The notes beneath the pieces are model-generated. The model was not told where the DNA came from, did not search any database, and was given only the letters and a program-made list of their open reading frames with translations. Positions 45,480 to 54,966 of a stretch of DNA of 64,000 nt are shown here, one piece after another. This DNA is from Rhodobacteraceae bacterium F11138 (lineage in GTDB: Bacteria; Pseudomonadota; Alphaproteobacteria; Rhodobacterales; Rhodobacteraceae), in the NCBI GenBank assembly GCA_016521575.1, contig JAEKDP010000007.1:124001-188000 (forward strand), written 5' to 3'. A program made the translations under genes and the position numbers. Every line of letters starts with the position of its first letter. The first letter of the stretch is position 1.

Positions 45480-46991
45480 TTAAAGCCCCAGCTTGGCGGC
45501 AACGATCTGGTTGACCGCCTTGGGGTTGGCCTTGCCGCCGGTCGCTTTCATGACTTGCCCGACGAACCACCCGGCCAGTTTCGGGTTGGCCTGGGCTTTC
45601 TCGACCTGCGCCGGGTTGTCCGCGATCACCTGATCCACGGCGGCTTCGATGGCACCGGTGTCGGTGACCTGTTTCATGCCGCGCGCTTCGACGATCTCGG
45701 CGGGATCGCCGCCTTCGGTATAGACGATCTCGAACAGATCCTTGGCGATCTTGCCGGAAATGTCGCCTTTGGAAATCAGCTCGATGATGCCGCCCAGCTG
45801 CGCGGGAGAGACCGGGCTGTCGGTTATGCTGTGATCTTCTTTCTTGAGACGCCCGAACAATTCGTTGATGACCCAGTTGGCGGCCAGTTTCCCGTCGCGG
45901 CCGTCAGCCACGGCTTCAAAAAATCCGGCCGAATCCAGATCCGCCGTCAGCACCGAGGCATCGTAATCCGAAAGCCCGAAATCCGCCATGAACCGCGCCT
46001 TCTTCTGATCCGGAAGTTCGGGCAGGTTGGCGGCAATGTCATCGACCCAGTCCTGTTCGATTTGCAAGGGCAACAGGTCAGGGTCCGGGAAATAGCGATA
46101 GTCGTGCGCCTCTTCCTTGGACCGCTGGCTGCGGGTTTCGCCTTTGTCGGGGTCAAAGCCACGGGTTTCCTGTTCAACCTCTCCGCCGCTCTCCAGGATC
46201 GCGATCTGGCGGCGTGCTTCGACCTCGATGGCCTGCTGGATGAATCGCATCGAGTTCATGTTCTTGATCTCGCAGCGGGTGCCCAGATGCGAGAAATCCT
46301 GTGTCTCCTGGTATTTCTCGTACTGACCGGGGCGGCAGATCGAGACGTTCACATCCGCGCGCAAATTTCCGTTCTGCATGTTGCCGTCACAAGTGCCGAG
46401 ATAGCGCAGGATCTGGCGCAGCTTGGTGATATAGGCCGCCGCCTCTTCGGGGCCGCGAATGTCGGGGCGGCTGACGATCTCCATCAGCGCCACGCCGGTG
46501 CGGTTCAGATCGACAAAAGACATGTTCGGATCCATGTCGTGGATCGACTTGCCCGCGTCCTGTTCGATATGGATGCGTTCGATGCGGACCAGACGCGCCA
46601 CGCCTTCGCCCATTTCCACCAGCACTTCGCCTTCGCCCACGATCGGGTGATACAGCTGCGAAATCTGATAGCCCTGCGGCAGATCGGGATAGAAATAGTT
46701 CTTGCGGTCAAAGGCGCTGTTCAGGTTGATCTGTGCTTTCAGCCCCAGCCCGGTGCGCACCGCCTGTTCAACGCAGAATTCGTTGATGACAGGCAACATG
46801 CCCGGCATTGCCGCGTCCACGAAGGCGACGTTGGAATTGGGTTCGGCCCCGAATTTTGTCGACGCCCCCGAAAACAGTTTCGCGTTCGAGCTGACCTGCG
46901 CATGCACCTCCATGCCGATCACCATTTCCCAATCGTGCTTGGCCCCGGCAATGGTTTTGACTTTCGGGGTGGTATAGCTCAGGTCCAGCAT
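45480..46991 (-). CDS. gatB: Asp/Glu-tRNA amidotransferase subunit B
   Basis: GatB, in complex with GatA and GatC, converts Glu-tRNA(Gln) or Asp-tRNA(Asn) to the amide. The 503-residue protein has [22 protein letters not shown] near the N-terminus, [18 protein letters not shown]-like [19 protein letters not shown], and a C-terminal YqeY-like tail ending [17 protein letters not shown]. The ATG at 46991 ([16 protein letters not shown]) is chosen over the longer frame. gatA and gatC are elsewhere. It stands after the small membrane gene on the same strand. Confidence 0.97.
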   Translation of the reverse strand: MLDLSYTTPKVKTIAGAKHDWEMVIGMEVHAQVSSNAKLFSGASTKFGAEPNSNVAFVDAAMPGMLPVINEFCVEQAVRTGLGLKAQINLNSAFDRKNYFYPDLPQGYQISQLYHPIVGEGEVLVEMGEGVARLVRIERIHIEQDAGKSIHDMDPNMSFVDLNRTGVALMEIVSRPDIRGPEEAAAYITKLRQILRYLGTCDGNMQNGNLRADVNVSICRPGQYEKYQETQDFSHLGTRCEIKNMNSMRFIQQAIEVEARRQIAILESGGEVEQETRGFDPDKGETRSQRSKEEAHDYRYFPDPDLLPLQIEQDWVDDIAANLPELPDQKKARFMADFGLSDYDASVLTADLDSAGFFEAVADGRDGKLAANWVINELFGRLKKEDHSITDSPVSPAQLGGIIELISKGDISGKIAKDLFEIVYTEGGDPAEIVEARGMKQVTDTGAIEAAVDQVIADNPAQVEKAQANPKLAGWFVGQVMKATGGKANPKAVNQIVAAKLGL

Positions 46992-47062
46992 GGTGTGCCT
47001 CTTGTCGGTGATCGAACGCCTTCTAGGCCAGCCGCGCCAGCGTCGCAAGGGGTTCGCGTCTG

Positions 47063-47494
47063 CTAGAAGATGGTGAAGTGGCTGCGGTTGACGGTCAGAC
47101 CACGGGCTTGCAGCTGGCGCTCAAAGACCCGGTGCGGGGGCGTGGCCTCATATGGCAGACGAACCGCTTTCCTGTTGTGCAGTACCGCACTGACCCGCAC
47201 CGAGAAATCCCAGCGGGTTTCAAAGCGCATGTGGTCGATTTCGGACAGCGCCAGTTGGCCCTGCCGTCGGCCGCTGTGCCAGAACAGGTGGGTCTCGGTC
47301 AGGCGCACTCCGGCGCTGGGATTGGCATACCAGTCCCACAGCGCCGGAAGCGTCAGCAGGCCCAGCCCCGCCATCAACCACCACGCCGCGTCGAGAAACA
47401 CCACGGCCCCGGCCAATACGGCATAGATCCCCAACAACAGCCCGGCCATGCGCGCTGTGCGCCCATGGCGGATATACTCGAAACCGTCGTTCAT
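47063..47494 (-). CDS. Small two-helix membrane protein of unknown function
   Basis: A 143-residue protein with two adjacent hydrophobic segments ([20 protein letters not shown] and [20 protein letters not shown]) followed by a soluble beta-rich region ([20 protein letters not shown]) that resembles a PH-like membrane-associated domain. I do not recognise a function. It lies between pepN (31-base gap) and gatB (71-base gap), all leftward. Confidence 0.75.
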   Translation of the reverse strand: MNDGFEYIRHGRTARMAGLLLGIYAVLAGAVVFLDAAWWLMAGLGLLTLPALWDWYANPSAGVRLTETHLFWHSGRRQGQLALSEIDHMRFETRWDFSVRVSAVLHNRKAVRLPYEATPPHRVFERQLQARGLTVNRSHFTIF

Positions 47495-47525
47495 CTGCGC
47501 GGGCCCGACGCTTTGGTCCCGCCTG

Positions 47526-50081
47526 CTATGCCGCCCCGAGAATACGGCTGATCATCTCGGTGGTGTCCCGCGAAAGATCAGGGGTGGCGGCGATGCGTTC
47601 CAACTGGGCGCGGATCAGATCCTGGCGCGCGGCATCATAGCGTTTCCAGGTCTGGAATGCGCTGCACATTCGCGCGGTGGTCTGCGGATTGACCGGGTCA
47701 AGCTTGATCAGCCAATCGGCCAGCAACGCATATCCGGCCCCATCCGGGGCGTGGAACCCGGCGTGGTTCATCGTCAGCGCCCCGAGGGTGGCGCGGAACC
47801 GGTTCGGGTTCTGCCAGTTGAAGTCGTCATGGCGCGTCAGGTCCCGGGCCGTTTGGACCGCCCGATCGGGCGTGGCCTGGGTGATCTGCAATCCGAACCA
47901 TTTGTCGATCACCAGTCGATCCTGCTGCCACTGCGCATAGAAGCTGGCGACCTGTTCCCCGCCCTTGCCGGCGCTCAGAAGGCAGGCGAGGGCGGACAGT
48001 TGCAAGGTCATGTTGTCCGCATTCGGGTACTGCTGCGCCGCCTGTGTCCCGCCGTCCAGACGGGTCATCAGCGCCAGGGCAGCCCCGCCCAGGGAGCGTT
48101 TGCCCGCCTGTTCGGCATCCGGGCGATACTCTGTTTCGATCCGGCATTCGGCCAGGATACGCGGCAACACGTCCTGTGCGTGCTGGGCCAGTGCCAGTTT
48201 CAGCGTTTCGCTGGCCTGCCAGATGGCTGCGGGATCGGGCGTGGTTCCGGTCCGGGCAAGCGCCGCCGCCAGTTCGGACTGGCCCGGTTGTGCCAGCATC
48301 AGTGCGCGATAGGCCGGGTCCAGCGCGTCGTCCCGCAGAACCGCCAGCATCCCGTCCAGGTAATCCGCATCGGGCACCGCGTCGCGGGTGGCCATCGCCA
48401 TCAGGCTGTCGCGGGCCAGTGCGCGGGCGGCTTCCCACCGGTTGAAGGGGTCGGTATCATGGGCCAGCAGAAAGGCACGTTCGGCCGTATCCATGTCCCG
48501 CTCCAGCACCACCGGCGCCGAAAATCCGCGCAGGATCGAGGGCACGGGTTTGGCGGGCAGGTCGTTGAATTCAAAGCTCTGGGTCGCCTCGGTCATTTCA
48601 AGCGTTTGGGTGGCGCGCATCTCGTCGCCATTGCTGCCCAGCAGCCCGACATCAATCGGCAGAACCAGCGGTTGCGGGTCGGGCGAAGCCGCTGACGGCG
48701 GCGTGGTCTGGCTGAAGGTCAGCGTATAGGTGCCATCCTGCCAGGTTTCGGTGACCGAAAGATGGGGCGTGCCGGCCTGGGAATACCAGCGTTTGAATTG
48801 GCTCAGGTCGCGCCCGGTGACGTCTTCGAACACCTTGAGCCAGTCCTCTATGGTGCAGGCCTGTCCGTCATGGCGGGCGAAATACAGATCCAGCGCCTCG
48901 GCATAGGCGGCATCGCCCACCAGTCGCTTCAGCATGCCAATCACCTCGGCGCCTTTTTCATAGACGGTCGCGGTGTAGAAGTTGTTGATTTCCTGGAAAC
49001 TCTCGGGGCGCACCGGATGGGCCAGCGGGCCCTGGTCCTCGGGGAACTGCCGCGCGCGCAGGTCGATCACATCGCTGATCCGTTTCACCGGGGCGCTGCG
49101 CATGTCGCTGGTGAACTGGCTGTCGCGATACACCGTCAGCCCCTCTTTCAGGCACAGTTGGAACCAGTCCCGACAGGTGATGCGGTTGCCTGTCCAGTTG
49201 TGGAAATACTCATGCGCGATGATGGCTTCGATGCGTTCGAAATTCGCATCCGTCGCGGTTTCCGGACTGGCCAGGACCGCCGAGGAATTGAACACGTTCA
49301 GCCCCTTGTTCTCCATCGCGCCCATGTTGAAATCATCCACGGCGACGATGTTGAACACGTCCAGATCATATTCACGGCCATAGACTTCTTCGTCCCAGCG
49401 CATGGATTTCTTCAGCGCCTCCATGCCAAAGGCGCATTTGTCTTCGTCGCCGGGACGGACCCAGATGTTCAGGTCGATCTCTTTGCCCGAGCAGGTGGTA
49501 AAACGGTCGGGGTGGGCAACCAGGTCGCCCGCCACCAGGGCAAACAGATAGGCCGGCTTGGGCCAGGGGTCGTGCCAGATTGCGTGCCCCTTGCCCTGTA
49601 CCTGGGGATTGCCATTGGACAGCAGAACCGGATGCGGGCCTTTGATTTCGACGGTAAAGACGCTCATCACGTCGGGGCGGTCGGGGTAATAGGTGATCTT
49701 GCGGAACCCTTCGGCCTCGCATTGGGTGCAATACATGCCGCCCGACATATACAGCCCCTCCAGCGCGGTGTTGCCCGCCGGGTCGATCTGGACCTCTGCT
49801 TCCCAGATGAATGACGTGTCGGGCACGGGGCAGGTCAGGCCCTCGTCGCTCACCTCGGGAGAGACCGTTTCGCCGTCGATGCGTGCGGCGATCAGCGTCA
49901 GGTTCTCGCCGTGCAGAAAGAACTGCCTGTCGGTCGCGTCGGGATCGGGGCGAAAGACGATGCGGCTGTGAACCCGCGTGGCGCGGGGATCCAGATCGAA
50001 CGTCAGGTGGACCGACTCTACATCAAAGCCAAAAGGTGTATAGTCGTTCAGAAAGATGGTGGTGGGGGCAGCGTCGCGCAT
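47526..50081 (-). CDS. pepN: Aminopeptidase N (M1 metallopeptidase)
   Basis: PepN removes N-terminal residues from peptides in the cytoplasm. The 851-residue protein has the GAMEN exopeptidase motif (NMGAMENKGLNVFNS) near residue 260 and the zinc site HEYFHNW (His-Glu-x2-His) near 295, with the second zinc glutamate in CLKEGLTVYRD. Its N-terminal beta-sandwich starts TIFLNDYTPFGFDVESVHLT and the C-terminal DUF3458-like helices complete the E. coli-type PepN layout. Length is close to the family's 870. It diverges from malate synthase. Confidence 0.97.
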   Translation of the reverse strand: MRDAAPTTIFLNDYTPFGFDVESVHLTFDLDPRATRVHSRIVFRPDPDATDRQFFLHGENLTLIAARIDGETVSPEVSDEGLTCPVPDTSFIWEAEVQIDPAGNTALEGLYMSGGMYCTQCEAEGFRKITYYPDRPDVMSVFTVEIKGPHPVLLSNGNPQVQGKGHAIWHDPWPKPAYLFALVAGDLVAHPDRFTTCSGKEIDLNIWVRPGDEDKCAFGMEALKKSMRWDEEVYGREYDLDVFNIVAVDDFNMGAMENKGLNVFNSSAVLASPETATDANFERIEAIIAHEYFHNWTGNRITCRDWFQLCLKEGLTVYRDSQFTSDMRSAPVKRISDVIDLRARQFPEDQGPLAHPVRPESFQEINNFYTATVYEKGAEVIGMLKRLVGDAAYAEALDLYFARHDGQACTIEDWLKVFEDVTGRDLSQFKRWYSQAGTPHLSVTETWQDGTYTLTFSQTTPPSAASPDPQPLVLPIDVGLLGSNGDEMRATQTLEMTEATQSFEFNDLPAKPVPSILRGFSAPVVLERDMDTAERAFLLAHDTDPFNRWEAARALARDSLMAMATRDAVPDADYLDGMLAVLRDDALDPAYRALMLAQPGQSELAAALARTGTTPDPAAIWQASETLKLALAQHAQDVLPRILAECRIETEYRPDAEQAGKRSLGGAALALMTRLDGGTQAAQQYPNADNMTLQLSALACLLSAGKGGEQVASFYAQWQQDRLVIDKWFGLQITQATPDRAVQTARDLTRHDDFNWQNPNRFRATLGALTMNHAGFHAPDGAGYALLADWLIKLDPVNPQTTARMCSAFQTWKRYDAARQDLIRAQLERIAATPDLSRDTTEMISRILGAA

Positions 50082-50123
50082 CGGGACCTCGCTTGATGGA
50101 TCGGGCGCACGTTATGAATTTCA

Positions 50124-50139
50124 CCTTGTGACCGCAAGG
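50124..50139. repeat. Inverted repeat in the pepN-glcB divergent gap
   Basis: CCTTG-TGACCG-CAAGG, a perfect five-base inverted repeat, in the 164-base gap between the divergent pepN and malate synthase genes. It is too short to be convincing as a terminator and could be an operator. No promoter could be picked with confidence. Confidence 0.3.
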
Positions 50140-50245
50140 CGGGTTGGGAATGCGTTCGGATCGGCATCTCGTGTTGCCTATCGGAAACTTTCGATCTAAC
50201 CAGTGTCGGCATACCATAGCGTACAAACGTCAAGGAAGACCCGGG

Positions 50246-52387
50246 ATGAGCGACAGGACAGAGATCGAGGGGTTGCAGATTGCCCCTGAACTGGTGAATT
50301 TCATCGAAACGCGGGCCCTGCCGGGCACCGGGATCGCGCCGGGCGATTTCTGGGCCGGTCTGTCGCGGGTGTTGCATGAACTGGGTCCGGAAAACCGCCG
50401 CCTGCTGGAACGGCGCAGCGAATTGCAGCGCCAGATCGACGATTGGCATCTGGCGCGGCGGGATCAGCCGCATGACCACCAGGCCTATAGGGCGTTTCTG
50501 GAAGAGATCGGATATTTGCTGCCCGAGGGCGATGATTTCCAGATCGACACCGGGAATGTCGACCCCGAGATCGCGCGCGTGCCGGGGCCGCAATTGGTGG
50601 TTCCGGTGACCAATGCGCGCTATGCGCTGAATGCGGCCAATGCGCGTTGGGGCAGCCTGTATGACGGGCTTTACGGCACCGATGCGATGGGCAGTCCGGC
50701 GCCTGACGGCGGGTATGAACGCGGCCGTGGTGCGCGCGTGGTGGCCCGCGCGCGGGTGTTCCTGGACGAAGCCTTTCCCGTCAAGGGCACCAGTCATGCG
50801 GATGCGCGCCGCTATCATGTTCACAATGGCGCGCTGCTGGTTGATGATCTGCCGCTGATCGATCCGGCCAAGTTTGTCGGCTATCGCGGCAACCCGCGTG
50901 CGCCGGACGCGGTTTTGCTGGTGAACCATGGGCTGCACGTGGAACTGCTGTTCGATCGTGCCCATCCCATCGGGGCGCATGACCAATGCGGTTTGGCGGA
51001 TGTCAAGCTGGAGAGCGCCATGACCGTGATCATGGATTGCGAGGATTCGGTGGCCTGTGTCGATGCCGAGGACAAGGTGCTGGCCTATGGCAACTGGCTG
51101 GGGCTGATGACCGGAGACCTGGCCACGACGCTGGACAAGGGCGGCAAGACCGTGACAAGGGCGCTGAACCCGGACCGCGACTATACCGCGGCCAATGGCG
51201 ACCCCCTGACGCTGAAGGGGCGCGCCTTGATGCTGGTGCGCAATGTCGGGCATCTGATGACCAACCCCGCGATCCTGGATCGCGACGGCAACGAGGCATA
51301 TGAAGGTCTGATGGATGCCATGATCACGGTGCTGATCGCCATGCACGATCTGAAGCGCGAGGGCGGCAATTCGGTGCAGGGCTCGGTCTATGTGGTCAAG
51401 CCCAAGATGCACGGCCCCGAAGAGGTCGATTTCGCGGCCCGCACCTTTGACATGGTCGAAGACCTGCTGGGGCTGGCGCGCAATACGGTCAAGATCGGTA
51501 TCATGGACGAAGAACGCCGCACCTCGGTCAATCTGAAACAATGTATTGCCGCGGCGAAAAGCCGGGTCTGTTTCATCAATACCGGTTTTCTGGACCGCAC
51601 CGGCGACGAAATTCACACGTCGATGGAGGCCGGGCCGTTCTCGCGCAAGGAATTCATCAAGCGCAAGGACTGGATCGGTGCCTATGAGGATCGCAATGTC
51701 GATATCGGGCTGGAATGCGGACTGTCGGGCCGCGCCCAGATCGGCAAGGGCATGTGGGCCATGCCCGACATGATGGAAGCGATGCTGGATCAGAAGATCG
51801 CCCATCCGCGCGCCGGAGCCAATACCGCCTGGGTGCCCAGCCCCACGGCCGCCACGCTGCATGCGCTGCATTATCACAAGGTCGATGTGTTCGCGGTTCA
51901 GGACAAGATCCGGGCCGGTGGCCGGCGGGCGCATGTGGACGCGGTTCTGGACATTCCGCTGGCGACCTATCGCCGCTGGACCGCCGAGCAGAAACAACGC
52001 GAAGTCGAAAACAACGCGCAGGGCATCCTTGGCTATGTCGTGCGCTGGATCGACCAGGGCGTCGGCTGTTCCAAGGTGCCGGACATCAACGATGTCGGCT
52101 TGATGGAAGACCGGGCCACCTGCCGGATCTCGGCCCAGCACCTGGCGAACTGGTTGCATCACGGGGTGGTCAGTACCGATGATGTGATGGCCGCGATGCG
52201 CAAGATGGCGGCGGTGGTGGACGGGCAAAACGCCGGCGACCCGCTGTATCGTCCGATGGCGCCGGGTTTTGACGGAATCGCGTTTCAGGCGGCGTGCGAT
52301 CTGGTTTTCGAAGGGCGCACACAGCCGTCGGGTTATACCGAGCCGGTTCTGCATGCACGGCGCCTGCAGTTGAAGGCGGCAGGCTGA
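50246..52387 (+). CDS. glcB: Malate synthase G
   Basis: GlcB condenses glyoxylate and acetyl-CoA to malate. The 713-residue length is that of the G form (the A form is near 530). [20 protein letters not shown] holds the magnesium Glu-Asp site, and [22 protein letters not shown] the glyoxylate region. The ATG at 50246 follows CAAGGAAG. In a bacterium with Ccr and Ecm, it uses the glyoxylate made by the ethylmalonyl-CoA pathway, with no need for isocitrate lyase. The HbpS-like gene follows after 79 bases. Confidence 0.97.
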   Translation: MSDRTEIEGLQIAPELVNFIETRALPGTGIAPGDFWAGLSRVLHELGPENRRLLERRSELQRQIDDWHLARRDQPHDHQAYRAFLEEIGYLLPEGDDFQIDTGNVDPEIARVPGPQLVVPVTNARYALNAANARWGSLYDGLYGTDAMGSPAPDGGYERGRGARVVARARVFLDEAFPVKGTSHADARRYHVHNGALLVDDLPLIDPAKFVGYRGNPRAPDAVLLVNHGLHVELLFDRAHPIGAHDQCGLADVKLESAMTVIMDCEDSVACVDAEDKVLAYGNWLGLMTGDLATTLDKGGKTVTRALNPDRDYTAANGDPLTLKGRALMLVRNVGHLMTNPAILDRDGNEAYEGLMDAMITVLIAMHDLKREGGNSVQGSVYVVKPKMHGPEEVDFAARTFDMVEDLLGLARNTVKIGIMDEERRTSVNLKQCIAAAKSRVCFINTGFLDRTGDEIHTSMEAGPFSRKEFIKRKDWIGAYEDRNVDIGLECGLSGRAQIGKGMWAMPDMMEAMLDQKIAHPRAGANTAWVPSPTAATLHALHYHKVDVFAVQDKIRAGGRRAHVDAVLDIPLATYRRWTAEQKQREVENNAQGILGYVVRWIDQGVGCSKVPDINDVGLMEDRATCRISAQHLANWLHHGVVSTDDVMAAMRKMAAVVDGQNAGDPLYRPMAPGFDGIAFQAACDLVFEGRTQPSGYTEPVLHARRLQLKAAG

Positions 52388-52466
52388 GCCGGACGGCCAA
52401 GGGGGCGATCTTTCCCGGCTTTCCCGGCGCCTGCAAGGACTGCAAACAGGGAGGAAGGGAAACGAT

Positions 52467-52892
52467 ATGGCGATTTCACTGCGCAAGGCGCGTATGATCA
52501 TCCGCAAGACCCTGGAGAAGGGCCGTGAGATGGATCTGAATCCGCTGTCGGTGGTGGTGCTGGATGCCGGTGGCCACGTTCAGGCCTTTGAACGCGAGGA
52601 CGGCGCATCCCCGGGGCGCTTTGCAATCGCGCATGGCAAGGCGTTCGGGGCCGTGATGTTGGGGTTGGGCGGCACCGCGCAAATGGCGCGAGCCGAACAG
52701 CAGCCCTATTTCACGGCGGCGGTGAACGGGGTGTTCGCCGGGCAGCTGGTTCCGGTTCCGGGCGGTGTTCTGATTCGCGACAAGAAGGGCGAAATCGTCG
52801 GTGCGGTCGGGGTGACCGGGGACAGCTCGGACAATGACGCGGCAGCGGCGAAGGCGGGCATCGAAGCCGGCAATCTCACGGCCGAGATCTGA
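52467..52892 (+). CDS. HbpS/GlcG-like (DUF336) protein
   Basis: A 141-residue protein with the GlcG/HbpS fold: PLSVVVLDAGGHVQAFERED near residue 25, ARAEQQPYFTAAVNG and GELVPVPGGVLIRD-like GQLVPVPGGVLIRDKKGEIV. Family members are found beside glycolate and malate synthase genes (glcG next to glcB in E. coli), and the Streptomyces member binds heme. Position 79 bases after glcB fits this association. The role is unknown. Confidence 0.88.
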   Translation: MAISLRKARMIIRKTLEKGREMDLNPLSVVVLDAGGHVQAFEREDGASPGRFAIAHGKAFGAVMLGLGGTAQMARAEQQPYFTAAVNGVFAGQLVPVPGGVLIRDKKGEIVGAVGVTGDSSDNDAAAAKAGIEAGNLTAEI

Positions 52893-52931
52893 CCCGCCCG
52901 CAAATCGCCGGTTGCTTGCCGTCCGTGTCCG

Positions 52932-53702
52932 TCAGGCCGCGCCAGAACCGGACGGGCGTTCGGACCAGCGGCGCACTGCATCTCCGAAGGCGGTGAACAA
53001 CGGGCGCGACACCGGGTCGTTGGCCGCGTTCCATTCCGGATGCCATTGTACCGCCAGCGTAAAGCCGGGGGCGGCGTCGATCCGCAGCGCCTCGGGCGTT
53101 CCGTCGGGCGCGGTGCCTTCGATGACGACCCGCTGACCGGGCCGCTTGACGCCCTGGCCATGCAGGGTGTTGGTCATCACCTCGGTCGCTCCGAACAAGT
53201 CGTGAAACACGCCGTCCGGGGTGAATTCGACCCGGTGGCGCAGCGCGAACTTTTCTTCCAGCGTGCCGTCCGGCGGCATGCGGTGATTCATGCGCCCGGG
53301 CAGATCGCGGATTTCCGGGTGCAAGGTGCCGCCCATCGCCACGTTGACCTCTTGAAACCCGCGGCAGATCCCCAGAAAGGGCTGGCCGCGTTCAACGCAG
53401 GCCCGCACCAGCGGCAGCACGATCGCGTCGCGGGCACGGTCAAAGGAACCATGCGCTTCGGTCGCCGGCTCGCCGTATTCTTCGGGATGCACGTTGGGCC
53501 GCCCGCCTGTCAGCAGGAAGCCGTCACAGGTGTCCAGCAGGTCCTCGACCGACAGGAAACGCGGATCCGCCGGGATCAGCAGAGGCATGCAGCCCGCGAC
53601 TTCGGCAATGGCTTCGGAATTGTGCGAACCACCCGCATGTGCCGGGTATTGATCGTGAAGCAGATAGGAATTTCCGATGATGCCAACGATGGGGCGCGCC
53701 AT
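52932..53702 (-). CDS. Gamma-glutamyl-GABA hydrolase-like class I amidotransferase
   Basis: A 256-residue class I glutamine-amidotransferase fold protein of the PuuD type. The catalytic Cys lies in QPFLGICRGFQEVNVAMGGT near residue 115 and the His-x-Glu pair in LAVQWHPEWNA near 220. PuuD hydrolyses gamma-glutamyl-GABA in putrescine breakdown, but the rest of that pathway is not next to it, so the exact substrate is uncertain. It converges on the HbpS-like gene with a 39-base gap. Confidence 0.85.
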   Translation of the reverse strand: MARPIVGIIGNSYLLHDQYPAHAGGSHNSEAIAEVAGCMPLLIPADPRFLSVEDLLDTCDGFLLTGGRPNVHPEEYGEPATEAHGSFDRARDAIVLPLVRACVERGQPFLGICRGFQEVNVAMGGTLHPEIRDLPGRMNHRMPPDGTLEEKFALRHRVEFTPDGVFHDLFGATEVMTNTLHGQGVKRPGQRVVIEGTAPDGTPEALRIDAAPGFTLAVQWHPEWNAANDPVSRPLFTAFGDAVRRWSERPSGSGAA

Positions 53703-53855
53703 GAGAGTGCCTGACTTTTTTGATTTTGGGGCAGATTAGAACGCAAGGGCGAGGGCGGCAACACCCTGTTGGCCCTGTCGCGGGCAAAGCGGGGCCGGTG
53801 CCTGTTTGGGCGGCAGTCCGTGTCCGGGCCGCCCACCAGACAACCGCCGGCGCGA

Positions 53856-54314
53856 TCAGCTGCGCCGATCTGGGAACTGGATCGGGGCGTCAGCGGACTG
53901 CGGGGGGTCGTCGGCCTCTGGTTCCGGCGCGGTCAGGGGCGGGTCCTGATCCTGACCGTCATCCGGCCGATCCGACAGCTGTTGGGCAGGCTGCTGCGCT
54001 GCGATCGGGGCCGGGGCGGTCATCGGGGCAATGTGGCCGGGGCTGTCGATGACCTGAGGCGGAAAGGCGGCCGCGTCTTCATCCAGCGCGCGGCGGAAAA
54101 TCAGCATATTGCGCCAGTTGGTCGTACTGCCGGTGAGGCCGGTGCGTTCTTCGCTGGGCAGCAATTCGGCGCGCTGGTATTCCCAGCCCGAGGCGGCCAT
54201 TTCGTTCAGGACCTCTTCTATGGACAGGGCAAAGCGGCCTTCGGGCGTTTTCACCGTCTTGGATTTCTGCCCCTTGGCGGGGGCGGGGACGACTTTGTAT
54301 TCGTATCGCGGCAT
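53856..54314 (-). CDS. DUF4177 domain protein
   Basis: A 152-residue protein whose first 90 residues (MPRYEYKVVPAPAKGQKSKT and ...NEMAASGWEYQRAELLPSEE) match the short DUF4177 domain (a YEYKVV strand, then GWE). The rest is a proline- and Asp-rich tail (PPLTAPEPEADDPPQSADAP) that looks disordered. A GTG start 15 bases upstream is possible. Function is unknown. Confidence 0.7.
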   Translation of the reverse strand: MPRYEYKVVPAPAKGQKSKTVKTPEGRFALSIEEVLNEMAASGWEYQRAELLPSEERTGLTGSTTNWRNMLIFRRALDEDAAAFPPQVIDSPGHIAPMTAPAPIAAQQPAQQLSDRPDDGQDQDPPLTAPEPEADDPPQSADAPIQFPDRRS

Positions 54315-54378
54315 GGGTTCGCTTTTCACCGTTGTTCGGCGGCAACCTAGCCCAGCCGCCGCGGCAGTTCCAGCCGCC

Positions 54379-54864
54379 TCATGCGGGCGCGGGTTTTCGC
54401 CGGATCCCGATGCTGCGCCCGACGCCGTCGGGGCGGGGCAGGTCGGCGTGACGGCGGGCCATGGCGCCGATCGCTTCGGCGATGTCGGGCGGGAAGGGCG
54501 CGACGCGCGGGCCGCTCATGTCGATATGCAGGCCCAGGGCTTCGCCGGTGGCGGCAAGCCAGCCGTCCTCATGGTACAGTTCCTGATAGGTGTGAAACCG
54601 TTTGTCGTCGTGATCGATGAGCTGCAAACTGGCCCGCACCCGGTCGCCCTGGTGCAATTCGCGCACATAGCAGACGTGAAATTCGGCCGTATAGGTGGTG
54701 AACCCGCGAGTGCGCGCGTAGGTTTCGCCGAAGCCCAGTTCGGCATAGACCTCATCGGCGCAGGTATCGAACAGTACATTGTAATAGGCCATGTTGAGAT
54801 GGCCGTTATAGTCGATCCATTCCGGTTTCACGGTCATGATGCTGGACATGAAGGGGGCGGGCAT
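54379..54864 (-). CDS. Acyl-CoA thioesterase (hot-dog fold)
   Basis: A 161-residue 4HBT-type thioesterase. The catalytic loop is DYNGHLNMAYYNVLFDTCAD near residue 20, where Asp and His of the conserved D-x2-GH motif sit; a typical strand YTAEFHVCYVRELHQGDRVR follows. Relatives include betainyl-CoA thioesterases of carnitine breakdown, but no other carnitine gene is present. It begins the leftward DUF4177 side pair. Confidence 0.85.
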   Translation of the reverse strand: MPAPFMSSIMTVKPEWIDYNGHLNMAYYNVLFDTCADEVYAELGFGETYARTRGFTTYTAEFHVCYVRELHQGDRVRASLQLIDHDDKRFHTYQELYHEDGWLAATGEALGLHIDMSGPRVAPFPPDIAEAIGAMARRHADLPRPDGVGRSIGIRRKPAPA

Positions 54865-54966
54865 TGGGCGTCTCCTGTAGTGATTTCGCCCGAACCTATC
54901 TTGTTTCGGCCCCGACTTGAAACACCGGCGTCGCCCGGCGTGTCGATATCCGCGATGCGCGCCGCG

